Source: Speluncibacter jeojiensis
GTDB taxonomy: Bacteria > Actinomycetota > Actinomycetes > Mycobacteriales > Mycobacteriaceae
Direction: 5' to 3'
DNA length: 64,000 bases
Assembly (NCBI RefSeq): GCF_029589495.1
Contig: NZ_JAAIVF010000003.1
Location: forward strand, 424,312-488,311
Made by a program: the position numbers and the translations under genes. Shown piece after piece: positions 39,012 to 47,368 of this stretch (within the stretch, counting starts at the first letter, position 1; every line of letters begins with the position of its first letter). A model generated the notes under the pieces. That model was not told where the DNA came from, did no database searches, and saw only the letters and a list, made by a program, of their open reading frames with translations.

Positions 39012-39901
39012 GCGTGGCGCCGATCCTGGCTGCCGGGGGTGTGCTCTGGCGCCGCCATCCGGACGGAAAGAAGCTGCAGTTCGCCGTCATCCACCGCCCG
39101 CGCTACGACGACTGGTCGCTGCCCAAGGGCAAGCTCGACCCGGGAGAGACACCGGCAGCCGCGGCGGTACGCGAGATCGCGGAGGAGACCGGCGCCGCCG
39201 CTCGCCTCGACCGGCATCTGTGTCAGGTCAGCTACCCGATCGACAGCGGTCGCATCAAGCAGGTCGACTACTGGTCTGCGCAAGCCCTGAGCGGCGAATT
39301 CGAGCCGAACGGGGAAGTCGACCGGCTGCAATGGCTGTCGCGGTCGCACGCCCGCGCCGCCGTGACCCAGGACATCGACCGGGAGGTGCTCGACAGCTTC
39401 GTCGAACCGCCGCCGCGCCAGAGTGTGCTCCTGGTCGTCCGGCACGCCAAGGCGGGCCGGCGCGGTTCCTTCGACGGCGACGACACGCTCCGGCCGTTGG
39501 ACCGGACCGGGCGTGGCCAGGCCGAACGGCTGATCGACCAACTGCTCGCCTTCGGCGCCACCGACATCCACACGGCCGACCGCACCCGCTGCATCGAGAC
39601 GGTGACCCCGCTGGCGAATCGCCTCGGCACCACCATCCACAGCGAGCCCGCCCTCTCCGAGGAGGCCTACGCCACGGATCCGGCCCGCGCGCGCAAGCGC
39701 GCTCGCGAGATCGCCGCCGATCCGGGAGTCCATGTGCTGTGCAGCCAATCGGGTGTCATCCCCGACCTGATGCGCTGGTGGGCGGACCGCGACTCGGTGA
39801 CGTTGCCGCGGGCCGAGAACCGCAAAGCCAGCACGTGGGTGCTGTTTCTGTCCAAGGGGATCCTGCAGGCCGCGGACCACCTGGGACCGCCTCCGGCCTG
39901 A
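39008..39901 (+). CDS. mutT1: MutT1: Nudix hydrolase fused to a histidine phosphatase
   Basis: 297-residue two-domain protein of the MutT1 (Rv2985) type, which degrades 8-oxo-dGTP and related nucleotides. The N-terminal Nudix box [26 protein letters not shown] sequence is intact (about residues 41-62). The C-terminal phosphoglycerate-mutase-like domain starts with [10 protein letters not shown] (RHA in place of RHG, as is usual in this family) and keeps its second histidine region near LCSQSG. The GTG at 39008 overlaps the ppk TGA as GTGA. A strong terminator follows. Confidence 0.95.
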   Translation: MSVAPILAAGGVLWRRHPDGKKLQFAVIHRPRYDDWSLPKGKLDPGETPAAAAVREIAEETGAAARLDRHLCQVSYPIDSGRIKQVDYWSAQALSGEFEPNGEVDRLQWLSRSHARAAVTQDIDREVLDSFVEPPPRQSVLLVVRHAKAGRRGSFDGDDTLRPLDRTGRGQAERLIDQLLAFGATDIHTADRTRCIETVTPLANRLGTTIHSEPALSEEAYATDPARARKRAREIAADPGVHVLCSQSGVIPDLMRWWADRDSVTLPRAENRKASTWVLFLSKGILQAADHLGPPPA

Positions 39902-39929
39902 CGCACCGAACACGGCTGCGCCACCGAAC

Positions 39930-39969
39930 ACGACAGTGGCGGCGGACTCGCGTCCGCCGCCACTGTCGT
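39930..39969. terminator. Bidirectional hairpin between mutT1 and hupB
   Basis: A perfect 18-bp stem, ACGACAGTGGCGGCGGAC at 39930-39947 with its complement at 39952-39969, TCGC loop. It lies between two convergent genes and would serve both. Confidence 0.85.
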
Positions 39970-40019
39970 TCGGCTGTCTCACATGACCGGGTCGCCCCGG
40001 GTGCCTACCGCCCAGGCAC

Positions 40020-40730
40020 CTAGCGCTTGGTGGCGCGGCGGGTGGTGGTCTTCTTGGCCGGGGCCTTCTTGGCCGCCGTGGTCTTCTTCGCTGCCGCGGT
40101 GGTCTTCTTCGCCGCCGTGGTCTTGGCCGGGGCCTTCTTCGCTGCGGCGGTCTTGGCCGCGGTGGTCTTCTTCGCCGCGGTGGTCTTCTTCGCCGCCGCC
40201 GTGGTGGTGGTCTTCTTGGCCGGGGCCTTCTTGGCCGCCGCGGTCTTCTTCGCTGCCGCGGTGGTCTTCTTGGCCGCCGCGGTCTTCTTCGCTGCCGCGG
40301 TGGTGGTGGTCTTCTTGGCCGGGGCCTTCTTGGCCGCCGCGGTCTTCTTCGCTGCCGCGGTGGTCTTCTTCGCCGCCGTGGTCTTCTTGGCCGCCGCCGT
40401 GGTGGCCGCGCCCGAACCCCGCTTGACGGCAGGACCCTCGGACGGCAGCTTCTCCTGGCCGGCCACGATCGCCTTGAATCGGGCACCCGGACGGAAGGCC
40501 GGCACCTTGGTGGCCTTGACCTTCACGGTCTCCCCGGTACGCGGGTTACGCGCGACCCTGGGTGCACGCTTGCGCTTCTCGAAGACGCCGAAGCCGGTGA
40601 TGGTGACGCTCTCGCCCTTGTTGACCGCGCGGACGACGAGATCGATGAACTCCTCGACTGCGTTGGTGGCGGTCCGACGATCGGTCTCCAGCCGCTCGGT
40701 CAGCCGCTCGATGAGCTCTGCCTTGTTCAT
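40020..40730 (-). CDS. hupB: Histone-like DNA-binding protein HupB
   Basis: 236-residue HU-family protein with a histone-H1-like tail, compacting the nucleoid. The HU domain (1-90) has [14 protein letters not shown], the DNA-contacting arm [13 protein letters not shown] and [10 protein letters not shown]. The tail from about residue 110 consists only of Lys, Ala, Thr and Pro in AAKK/APAKK repeats and contains an internal 33-residue duplication seen as a 99-base DNA repeat. The ATG at 40730 follows a GGAGG site. It has its own AT-rich promoter. HupB in mycobacteria is essential or nearly so and is modified on tail lysines. Confidence 0.96.
   Translation of the reverse strand: MNKAELIERLTERLETDRRTATNAVEEFIDLVVRAVNKGESVTITGFGVFEKRKRAPRVARNPRTGETVKVKATKVPAFRPGARFKAIVAGQEKLPSEGPAVKRGSGAATTAAAKKTTAAKKTTAAAKKTAAAKKAPAKKTTTTAAAKKTAAAKKTTAAAKKTAAAKKAPAKKTTTTAAAKKTTAAKKTTAAKTAAAKKAPAKTTAAKKTTAAAKKTTAAKKAPAKKTTTRRATKR
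40201..40398. repeat. 99-bp tandem repeat in the hupB tail
   Basis: Two units start at 40201 and 40300. Bases 40201-40271 and 40300-40370 are identical (71 bases) before the copies diverge. One unit encodes 33 residues, so length change by whole units keeps the frame. Confidence 0.85.
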
Positions 40731-40787
40731 TGAAACCTCCGAAAACGGTGGCCCACGTCGGACCGACTAGTTAAAACGGTAAACCGC

Positions 40788-40817
40788 AAATTATCAGTAG
40801 TCCATGTGGCACGCCAA
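40788..40817 (-). promoter_or_regulatory. Probable hupB promoter
   Basis: Reading on the minus strand, TTGGCG (40817-40812) and TAATTT (40793-40788) are 18 bases apart. The segment 40770-40830 is the most AT-rich part of the neighbourhood. The leader to the hupB ATG would be about 50 nt. The leuD stop lies only 43 bases upstream of the -35 box. Confidence 0.6.
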
Positions 40818-40859
40818 TTTTCGACGAAATCCCCGTGGGCCCGACGTGGGGGCCGACCG

Positions 40860-41459
40860 CTATCCGGAAGTGACGATTGTGGTGGGTTTCCAAGCGGGCC
40901 TTGACTTCTCGAATTCAGAGATCCGATCGACCTGCCTCAGGGTGAGACCGATGTCATCGAGGCCTTCCAGCAGTCGCCAGCGGGTGTAGTCGTCAATACC
41001 GAACGGCACCACCAGACTTCCCGCGGCGACCGTACGTGTGACGAGGTCGACTGTGACCTCCGTCCCAGGGTGCTCCTCGAGCACCTTCCAGATCAGTTCC
41101 ACATCGGGTTGTTCGACCTGAGCGGCGAGCAGACCCGCCTTGCCGGCATTCCCGCGGAAAATATCCGCAAACCGGGACGAAATGACCACCCGGAACCCAT
41201 AGTCGGACAAGGCCCAGACGGCGTGCTCACGCGACGAGCCGGTGCCGAAGTCGGGTCCGGCCACCAGCACGGTGCCCCGATCGAAGGGCGCGACGTTGAG
41301 GATGAACTGCGGATCGCCGCGCCACGCGGCGAAGAGGCCGTCCTCGAATCCGGTCCGGGTGACTCGCTTGAGGTAGACAGCCGGGATGATCTGATCGGTG
41401 TCGACGTTCGACCGCCGCAACGGGACGCCGATGCCGGTGTGAGTCGTAAACGCTTCCAT
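40860..41459 (-). CDS. leuD: 3-isopropylmalate dehydratase small subunit
   Basis: 199-residue swivel subunit of isopropylmalate isomerase in leucine synthesis; it pairs with LeuC. N-terminal [17 protein letters not shown] and [17 protein letters not shown] motifs are typical. The ATG at 41459 is 34 bases behind the leuC stop, and the two are co-transcribed. Confidence 0.97.
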   Translation of the reverse strand: MEAFTTHTGIGVPLRRSNVDTDQIIPAVYLKRVTRTGFEDGLFAAWRGDPQFILNVAPFDRGTVLVAGPDFGTGSSREHAVWALSDYGFRVVISSRFADIFRGNAGKAGLLAAQVEQPDVELIWKVLEEHPGTEVTVDLVTRTVAAGSLVVPFGIDDYTRWRLLEGLDDIGLTLRQVDRISEFEKSRPAWKPTTIVTSG

Positions 41460-41493
41460 GACAGTTAGTTTCCTGACTTTCGATTCTGTCCGA

Positions 41494-42954
41494 TTAGTCC
41501 AGATCGGCGGGGGACGAGAGGGTGCCGCGCACCGCGGTGGCCGCCGCGACCAGCGGTGAGACCAGGTGGGTGCGCCCGCCTTTACCCTGGCGCCCTTCGA
41601 AGTTCCGGTTCGACGTCGAGGCGCAACGTTCGCCCGCTTCGAGCTGATCGGGGTTCATCCCCAGGCACATCGAGCACCCGGCCTGACGCCACTCGGCGCC
41701 GGCCGCGGTGAAGATGTCACCCAGCCCCTCCTCCTCGGCCTGCGCCCGCACCCGCATCGAGCCGGGCACCACCAGCATCCGCATACCCGGCGCGACGTGG
41801 CGCCCCTCGAGCACCGAGGCGACCGCGCGCAGATCCTCGATGCGGCCGTTCGTGCACGAGCCGACGAAGACGGTGTCGACGGCGACCTCCCGCAGCGGGG
41901 TGCCCGGCTCGAGACCCATGTACCGCAGCGCCTTCTCCGCCGCCTGGGACTCGCCCTCGTCGACGATCTGCGCGGGGTCGGGCACCGACGCACCCAGCGG
42001 CAACCCCTGACCGGGGTTCGTGCCCCAGGTCACGAACGGCGTCAGCGCGGCGCCGTCGATGCGCACCTCACGGTCGAAGACCGCGCCCTCGTCCGTGCGC
42101 AGGCGATCCCAGGCCGCGACCGCCTCGTCCCACTCGGGGCCGGCCGGTGCGTGCGGACGGCCCTCGATGAAGTCGTACGTGGTCTGGTCCGGCGCGATCA
42201 TGCCGGCGCGGGCGCCGGCCTCGATGGACATGTTGCAGATGGTCATCCGCGCTTCCATCGACATCTTCTCGATGGCCGGTCCGCGGTACTCGAGCACATA
42301 GCCCTGCCCACCTCCGGTGCCGATCTCGGCGATCACCGCGAGGATCAGGTCCTTGCTCGTCACACCTTCCGGCAGTTCGCCGTCGACCGTGATCGCCATC
42401 GTCTTGAACGGGCGCAGCGACAAGGTCTGGGTGGCCATCACGTGCTCGACCTCGGACGTGCCGATGCCCATCGCCAGCGCGCCGAACGCGCCGTGGGTCG
42501 AGGTGTGCGAATCACCGCACACCACGGTCATGCCCGGCTGCGTCAGGCCCAGCTGCGGCCCGACGACGTGGACGATGCCCTGGTCGATGTCGCCCATGGG
42601 GTGCAGGCGAACGCCGAACTCCGCACAGTTGCGGCGCAGGGTCTCGACCTGCGTGCGCGAGACCGGGTCCGCGATGGGCTTGTCGATGTCGACGGTGGGG
42701 ACGTTGTGGTCCTCGGTGGCGATCGTCAGGTCGGGACGGCGGAGCCCGCGTCCGGCCAGCCGAAGCCCGTCGAACGCCTGCGGACTGGTCACCTCGTGCA
42801 CCAGGTGCAGGTCGATGTAGATGAGGTCGGGCTGCCGTGCGCTGCCCTCGCCCTCGCCGCGCACCACCACATGGTCGTCCCAGACCTTCTCGGCCAGGGT
42901 TCGCGGCCTGCTCACCGTGTTGCCCGCCGGATTCTCCATGCCATCCATAACCAT
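41494..42954 (-). CDS. leuC: 3-isopropylmalate dehydratase large subunit
   Basis: 486-residue aconitase-family [4Fe-4S] subunit of isopropylmalate isomerase. Cluster cysteines are seen in [14 protein letters not shown] and in the pair [27 protein letters not shown] is the substrate-binding stretch. ATG 42954 has a GAGGG site five bases upstream; the open frame runs on for about 170 bases but that part is Arg-rich, lacks similarity and covers the promoter. The gene is divergent from the IclR-type regulator, the arrangement seen for LtbR in corynebacteria and NdgR in Streptomyces. Confidence 0.97.
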   Translation of the reverse strand: MVMDGMENPAGNTVSRPRTLAEKVWDDHVVVRGEGEGSARQPDLIYIDLHLVHEVTSPQAFDGLRLAGRGLRRPDLTIATEDHNVPTVDIDKPIADPVSRTQVETLRRNCAEFGVRLHPMGDIDQGIVHVVGPQLGLTQPGMTVVCGDSHTSTHGAFGALAMGIGTSEVEHVMATQTLSLRPFKTMAITVDGELPEGVTSKDLILAVIAEIGTGGGQGYVLEYRGPAIEKMSMEARMTICNMSIEAGARAGMIAPDQTTYDFIEGRPHAPAGPEWDEAVAAWDRLRTDEGAVFDREVRIDGAALTPFVTWGTNPGQGLPLGASVPDPAQIVDEGESQAAEKALRYMGLEPGTPLREVAVDTVFVGSCTNGRIEDLRAVASVLEGRHVAPGMRMLVVPGSMRVRAQAEEEGLGDIFTAAGAEWRQAGCSMCLGMNPDQLEAGERCASTSNRNFEGRQGKGGRTHLVSPLVAAATAVRGTLSSPADLD

Positions 42955-43088
42955 TCCGTCCCTCTGGGTTCCACTTCCGCGCGGCACCCGCCACCCGCGG
43001 CGACCGGCCCACACCTGTCGGCGACGCCTCCCGCGAGCTCTGCGCGCAGATTTCGCCATCTCATGATTTGGGAGGTTAGTATCGCTGT

Positions 43089-43790
43089 GTGAGACAGCAT
43101 AGCGGCATCGGCGTACTCGACAAAGCAATGGGCGTACTGCATGCGGTGGCCGAACAGCCCTGCAACCTCACCCAGCTCTGTCAGCGGACGGGGCTGCCCC
43201 GCGCCACCGCGCACCGCCTCGCGGTCGGCCTGGAGGTGCACCGGTTGCTCGTGCGCGATGCCGACGGCACCTGGCAGACCGGTCCCGCACTCGCCGAACT
43301 CGCCGCCACCGCCGTCGACCCGCTCGTCGAGGCAGCCGCGAGCGTGCTGCCCCGGCTGCGCGAGATCACCGGCGAGAGCGTGCAACTGTATCGACGCGAC
43401 GGCCTGCAGCGACTGTGCATCGCCTCGATGGAGCCTCCGACGGGGTTGCGCGACACGGTCCCCGTGGGCACCCGCCTGCCGATGACCGCCGGCTCGGGGG
43501 CCAAGGTGCTCCTCGCGTGGGCCGACGCCGGCACCCAGAAGGCTGTCCTCCCCGATGCCGCGTTCGGCGAACGCACGCTGGTCGAGGTGCGCCGCCGCGG
43601 CTGGGCGCAGAGCGCCGCGGAGCGAGAGTCCGGTGTGGCCAGCGTCGCTGCCCCGGTACGCAATTCGGCCGGAGACGTGGTCGCCTCGATCTCCGTGTCC
43701 GGACCGATCGACCGGATGGGACGACGCCCCGGCGCACGCTGGGCCGCGGACCTGCTGGCGGCGGCGGAGGCACTGCACAAGCGTCTGTGA
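43089..43790 (+). CDS. IclR family regulator, LtbR/NdgR-like
   Basis: 233-residue IclR-family transcription factor. The N-terminal winged helix (about 1-65, with [20 protein letters not shown]) is followed by an effector domain (about 80-230) with [16 protein letters not shown] and [24 protein letters not shown]. It is divergent from leuC with a 134-base shared gap. By position and type it matches Rv2989, LtbR (C. glutamicum, leucine and tryptophan genes) and NdgR (Streptomyces, leuCD), so control of leuCD is a reasonable inference. GTG 43089 is used; the ribosome site GGGAGG is 13 bases upstream, which is long. A site ATC-N4-GAT at 43058-43067 is a weak operator candidate. Confidence 0.88.
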   Translation: MRQHSGIGVLDKAMGVLHAVAEQPCNLTQLCQRTGLPRATAHRLAVGLEVHRLLVRDADGTWQTGPALAELAATAVDPLVEAAASVLPRLREITGESVQLYRRDGLQRLCIASMEPPTGLRDTVPVGTRLPMTAGSGAKVLLAWADAGTQKAVLPDAAFGERTLVEVRRRGWAQSAAERESGVASVAAPVRNSAGDVVASISVSGPIDRMGRRPGARWAADLLAAAEALHKRL

Positions 43791-43860
43791 GGCCCGTGGC
43801 ATCGTGGTCGCACGAGCGGTGATCCATCTCACCCACCGCCGAGTACCGAGAGGCGAAGAC

Positions 43861-44358
43861 ATGGGCGTGAAACAGCGCGACCAGATCAAGATGAGCGAGG
43901 CGGAGATCGCCGAGTTCCTCGACCACAGCCGCACCGCGACGATCGCGACCGTCGGCCCGTCGGGCACCCCGCACCTGATTGCCATGTGGTACGCCGTCAT
44001 CGACGGCCGCATCTGGTTCGAGACCAAGGCGAAGGCACAGAAGGTCCTGAACCTGCGCCGCGACGGCCGGATCACCGCGATGGTCGAGGCCGGCCAGACT
44101 TACGACACCCTGCGCGGCGTGTCGATCGAGGGCCGCGCGACGATCGTCGAGGATCCCGACGCACTGTGGGCGTTGGGGGTGCAGATCTGGGAGCGTTACC
44201 ACGGCGCCTACACCGAGCAGATGCGCCCAGCCGTCGAGATGATGCTGCACAAGCGCGTCGCCGTCCGGATCGACCCGGACCGCGTCCGCAGCTGGGATCA
44301 TCGCAAGCTCGGACTGCCTGAGATGCCGGTGGCGGGGAGCACCGCGCAGTATCTCTGA
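43861..44358 (+). CDS. PPOX/FDOR-family flavin or F420-dependent oxidoreductase
   Basis: 165-residue split-beta-barrel protein of the pyridoxamine-phosphate-oxidase-like superfamily. The conserved ATIATVGPSGTPHLIAMWYAV and WFETKAKAQKVLNLRRDGRI segments are visible. In mycobacteria such proteins (here probably Rv2991) are placed among F420- or flavin-binding reductases; the substrate is unknown. The ATG at 43861 follows a GAGAGG site. It lies 70 bases after the IclR gene and is followed by a strong hairpin. Confidence 0.82.
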   Translation: MGVKQRDQIKMSEAEIAEFLDHSRTATIATVGPSGTPHLIAMWYAVIDGRIWFETKAKAQKVLNLRRDGRITAMVEAGQTYDTLRGVSIEGRATIVEDPDALWALGVQIWERYHGAYTEQMRPAVEMMLHKRVAVRIDPDRVRSWDHRKLGLPEMPVAGSTAQYL

Positions 44359-44390
44359 CCCCTCGCGCCGGCGCACTTACCTCCCCGTTG

Positions 44391-44432
44391 CGCCGCCGGG
44401 CGCCACCCGCCTCTGGATGGCGCCCGGCGGCG
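44391..44432 (+). terminator. Terminator of the PPOX gene
   Basis: A 15-bp perfect stem, CGCCGCCGGGCGCCA at 44391-44405 with its complement at 44418-44432, 12-base loop, 32 bases beyond the stop codon. Confidence 0.75.
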
Positions 44433-44499
44433 AAAACCCCACGACACCGCACGACCCGCGGGGTACCGTCGGCTCACACCCGATCGGGAGGAGTGCACC

Positions 44500-44667
44500 G
44501 TGACCGATGCCGAGAACGAACGGATCAAACAGAGCTTCCGCGAGGCCCTGGACCGCAAGAACCATCGATCGACGGCGCCGTCGGCCCAGGCGGCCGGCGA
44601 CTCGAAGATTCATCACACCCACGGCCCCGCCGAGCACAAGCGCGAGTTCCGCCGCAAGAGCGGCTGA
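44500..44667 (+). CDS. DUF5302 family small protein
   Basis: 55-residue hydrophilic protein, VTDAENERIKQSFREALDRK at the start and a His/Lys/Arg-rich end (HHTHGPAEHKREFRRKSG). The form matches the actinobacterial DUF5302 family, whose function is unknown. There is no membrane segment or signal. GTG 44500 has GGAGGAG six bases upstream. A TACCGT -10-like box lies at 44464-44469. A strong hairpin follows. Confidence 0.78.
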   Translation: MTDAENERIKQSFREALDRKNHRSTAPSAQAAGDSKIHHTHGPAEHKREFRRKSG

Positions 44668-44690
44668 GCCGCCGAAAAACGATCAGAAAA

Positions 44691-44730
44691 AAACAAGACG
44701 CTCATCGCAATTGCGATGAGCGTCTTGTTT
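44691..44730. terminator. Intrinsic terminator shared by the DUF5302 gene and the tRNA unit
   Basis: A perfect 18-bp stem, AAACAAGACGCTCATCGC at 44691-44708 with its complement at 44713-44730, AATT loop. Read on the minus strand it is followed by a run of seven T, a classical intrinsic terminator for the tRNA transcript. On the plus strand the T-run is shorter. Confidence 0.92.
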
Positions 44731-44736
44731 CTCTTG

Positions 44737-44809
44737 TAGCCCCGACGGGATTCGAACCCGCGCCGCCGCCTTGAGAGGGCGGTGTCCTAGGCCGCTAGAC
44801 GACGGGGCC
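44737..44809 (-). tRNA. tRNA-Glu (CUC)
   Basis: A 73-nt cloverleaf with GGCCCCG/CGGGGCT acceptor arms, an anticodon loop CUCUCAA (anticodon CUC) and a GGTTCGAATCC T-arm. CCA is not encoded. It ends seven bases before the strong minus-strand terminator. Confidence 0.93.
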
Positions 44810-44946
44810 AAGACCTATATTCTGTTGTCCCGCTGCACAGTTCGACACACTATTTGTGTTCGGAACTCTGCGGCTCAGCCAGCTTAGCTGGCCCGAGTCT
44901 CACATCCAAATCGCGGCTTCGCGTCTGAATTCTGACGAACTCGTTG

Positions 44947-45018
44947 CTGGGGTACCAGGACTCGAACCTAGAATGGCTGAACCAGAATCAGCTGTGTTGC
45001 CAATTACACCATACCCCA
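44947..45018 (-). tRNA. tRNA-Gln (CUG)
   Basis: A 72-nt cloverleaf with TGGGGTA/TACCCCA acceptor arms, an anticodon loop UUCUGGU (anticodon CUG) and a GGTTCGAGTCC T-arm. It lies between gltX and tRNA-Glu on the same strand. The 137-base gap to tRNA-Glu holds a TATAGG box just before tRNA-Glu and two short hairpins. Confidence 0.93.
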
Positions 45019-45132
45019 TTGGTCGGGTCCGTGAGCGCCTCGCTCGGTCGCGCTGCGCCCTCGTTCTCGACCGAGAAGAAGACTACCAAAGCCTCCTCCC
45101 CATTCACCAAATCGGCTGGTCAGAGGCCCTGA

Positions 45133-46632
45133 TCAACAGAATTCGGCGCGCGCCGAGCGCATCCGGGCCAGGGTGGTGTCCCGTCCCAGCAGCTCCATCG
45201 ACTCGTAGAGCGGCGGGCTGATGTGCGAACCGGTGACGGCCACGCGCACCGGCGCAAAGGCCTTGCGCGGCTTGAGCCCGAGTCCGTCGATCAGCGCCGA
45301 CTTGAGCGCCTCCTCCAGCGCCGCCGCGGTCCACTCGGACAATCCGTCGAGCGCCGCCAGTGCCGCATCCAGCACTGGGCCGGCGTCCTCGCCCAGGTTC
45401 TTCGCCGCAGCTGCCGGGTCGACGGTGAAATCGGCCTCGTCGACGAACAGGAACCGCAGCAGCCCCCACGCATCGGAGAGCACGACGATCCGCGTCTGGA
45501 CCAGATCGGCCGCGGTGGCGAAGACCTGCTCGTCCACCGGGCCGCTCAGGTGCCCGTGCACGGTCAGGAACTCGCGCAGGCGCGCCGCGAAGTCGGCCGG
45601 CTCGAGCAGCCGGATGTGCTCGGCGTTGATCGCGTCGGCCTTCTTCTGGTCGAACCGCGCGGGATTGGAGTTGACCCTCGAGATGTCGAAGGCCGCGACC
45701 ATCTCGTCGAGCGAGAACACGTCGTGATCGTCGGCGATGCTCCAGCCCAGCAGCGCCAGGTAGTTCAGCAGGCCCTCCGGGATGAAACCCCGGTCGCGGT
45801 GGATGAACAGATTCGATTCGGGGTCGCGCTTGGACAGCTTCTTGTTGCCCTGTCCCATCACGAACGGCAGGTGCCCGAACCGCGGGGTGAACTCGGCCAC
45901 GCCGATCCGCTGAAGCGCCTCGTACAGCGCGAGCTGCCGCGGGGTCGAGGACAGCAGGTCCTCGCCGCGCAGCACGTGCGTGATCCGCATCATCGCGTCG
46001 TCCACCGGATTGACCAGCGTGTACAGCGGGATGCCGTTGCTGCGGGTGAGCGCGAAGTCCGGCACCGTGCCGGCCCGGAACGTCGTCTCGCCGCGCACCA
46101 GGTCGACCCACGTGAGGTCGTGGTCGGGCATGCGCAGCCGCACCACCGCGGACCGCCCCTCCGCCAGGTACGCCGCGCGCTGCTCGTCGGTCAGGTCCCG
46201 GTCGAAGTTGTCGTAACCGAGCTTCGGGTCCCGGCCGGCGGTCTTGTGCCGGGCCTCGACCTCCTCGGGCGTGGAGAACGACTCGTAGGCCTCCCCCGCC
46301 TCCAGCAGCCGGCGCACAACGTCGAGGTGCAGGTCGCGCCGCTGCGACTGCCGGTACGGCGCGTGCGGCCCGCCGACCTCCGGCCCCTCGTCCCAGTCCA
46401 GGCCGAGCCAGCGCAGCGCGTCGAGGATCGCCTGGTACGACTCCTCGCTGTCACGGGCCGCGTCGGTGTCCTCGATCCGGAAGACGAAGGTACCCCCGTG
46501 GTGCCGGGCGAAGGCCCAGTTGAACAGTGCGGTCCGGACCAGCCCGACGTGCGGGGTGCCGGTCGGCGAGGGGCAGAAGCGGACGCGGACGGCGCTGTGG
46601 TCGTCGACGACGGTCGTGTCTGGGGTGCTCAT
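45133..46632 (-). CDS. gltX: Glutamyl-tRNA synthetase
   Basis: 499-residue class I aminoacyl-tRNA synthetase. The HIGH-type motif is HVGL (residues 28-31, in [11 protein letters not shown]) and the KMSKS-type motif is KLSKR (about residue 263). Actinobacteria generally lack GlnRS, so the enzyme is expected to charge both tRNA-Glu and tRNA-Gln, with GatCAB correcting the latter; this is family knowledge. Both tRNA genes lie directly downstream on the same strand. It is divergent from bluB. Confidence 0.96.
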   Translation of the reverse strand: MSTPDTTVVDDHSAVRVRFCPSPTGTPHVGLVRTALFNWAFARHHGGTFVFRIEDTDAARDSEESYQAILDALRWLGLDWDEGPEVGGPHAPYRQSQRRDLHLDVVRRLLEAGEAYESFSTPEEVEARHKTAGRDPKLGYDNFDRDLTDEQRAAYLAEGRSAVVRLRMPDHDLTWVDLVRGETTFRAGTVPDFALTRSNGIPLYTLVNPVDDAMMRITHVLRGEDLLSSTPRQLALYEALQRIGVAEFTPRFGHLPFVMGQGNKKLSKRDPESNLFIHRDRGFIPEGLLNYLALLGWSIADDHDVFSLDEMVAAFDISRVNSNPARFDQKKADAINAEHIRLLEPADFAARLREFLTVHGHLSGPVDEQVFATAADLVQTRIVVLSDAWGLLRFLFVDEADFTVDPAAAAKNLGEDAGPVLDAALAALDGLSEWTAAALEEALKSALIDGLGLKPRKAFAPVRVAVTGSHISPPLYESMELLGRDTTLARMRSARAEFC

Positions 46633-46704
46633 GGCTCACTTTGCTCGAGGGGGACGGATCGACCTTCAGATTAGCCTCCCAGCTTCGGCAAGTAGGGTCG
46701 CTGC

Positions 46705-47337
46705 GTGACCGAACCCCGCCTGCCGCTGTACGACGTGATCCGGACGCGTCGGGACGTCCGCGCCGAGTTCACCGGCGAGGCGGCCGATCCGGCGGTGCTC
46801 GACCGCATCCTCGACGCGGCGCACCGGGCGCCGAGTGTCGGCAACACCCAGCCGTGGGACTTCGTCCTGGTCCGCGACCCGCAGCGGCTGCGCACGTTCG
46901 CCGAACACGTCGCGCAGTGCCGCCGGGACTTCGCCGACTCGCTGCCGGCCGACCGTCGCGAGACGTTCGATCCGATCAAGGTGGAGGGCATCGAGGAGAG
47001 CGGGCTCGGCGTCGTCGTCACCTACGACCCCCGTCGCGGCGGCACCCACATCCTCGGCCGGCACACCGTCGACGACGTCGGCGTCTTCTCCGCGGTGCTG
47101 GCCATCCAGAACCTGTGGCTGGCGGCCACCGCCGAGGGCCTCGGCGTCGGGTGGGTGTCGTTCTACCACGAGGAGTTCCTGGCCGAGATGGTCGGCGCGG
47201 TCGCCCCGGTGCGGCCGATCGCCTGGCTGTGCGTCGGCGAGGTCAGTCGGTTGCAGACGGTGCCGGACCTCGAGCGGTTCGGCTGGCGTACGGGCCGTCC
47301 GCTGTCAGAGGCCGTGCACACCGAACGACTGCACTGA
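46705..47337 (+). CDS. bluB: 5,6-dimethylbenzimidazole synthase BluB
   Basis: 210-residue nitroreductase-fold enzyme that converts reduced FMN with oxygen into 5,6-dimethylbenzimidazole, the lower ligand of vitamin B12. The N-terminal YDVIRTRRDVRAEFTGE, the FMN-binding AHRAPSVGNTQPWDF and the later GVGWVSFY are characteristic of BluB rather than of ordinary nitroreductases. GTG 46705 follows an AGGG site. No other B12 gene is nearby and no cobalamin riboswitch is visible in the 72-base gap to gltX. Confidence 0.85.
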   Translation: MTEPRLPLYDVIRTRRDVRAEFTGEAADPAVLDRILDAAHRAPSVGNTQPWDFVLVRDPQRLRTFAEHVAQCRRDFADSLPADRRETFDPIKVEGIEESGLGVVVTYDPRRGGTHILGRHTVDDVGVFSAVLAIQNLWLAATAEGLGVGWVSFYHEEFLAEMVGAVAPVRPIAWLCVGEVSRLQTVPDLERFGWRTGRPLSEAVHTERLH

Positions 47338-47368
47338 CCGGGAACGGCTGCTGATCGCCGGCGCCGGG

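Noticed and set aside
40060..40400. Repeats that could suggest a CRISPR array
   Set aside because: They are in frame, encode the Lys/Ala tail of HupB, and have no spacer structure.
42955..43128. N-terminal extension of leuC (about 58 residues)
   Set aside because: It is Arg-rich without similarity, overlaps the regulator's start region and would remove the promoter; ATG 42954 has a good ribosome site.
46633..46704. Possible cobalamin riboswitch before bluB
   Set aside because: The gap is 72 bases and shared with the divergent gltX, too short for the aptamer.
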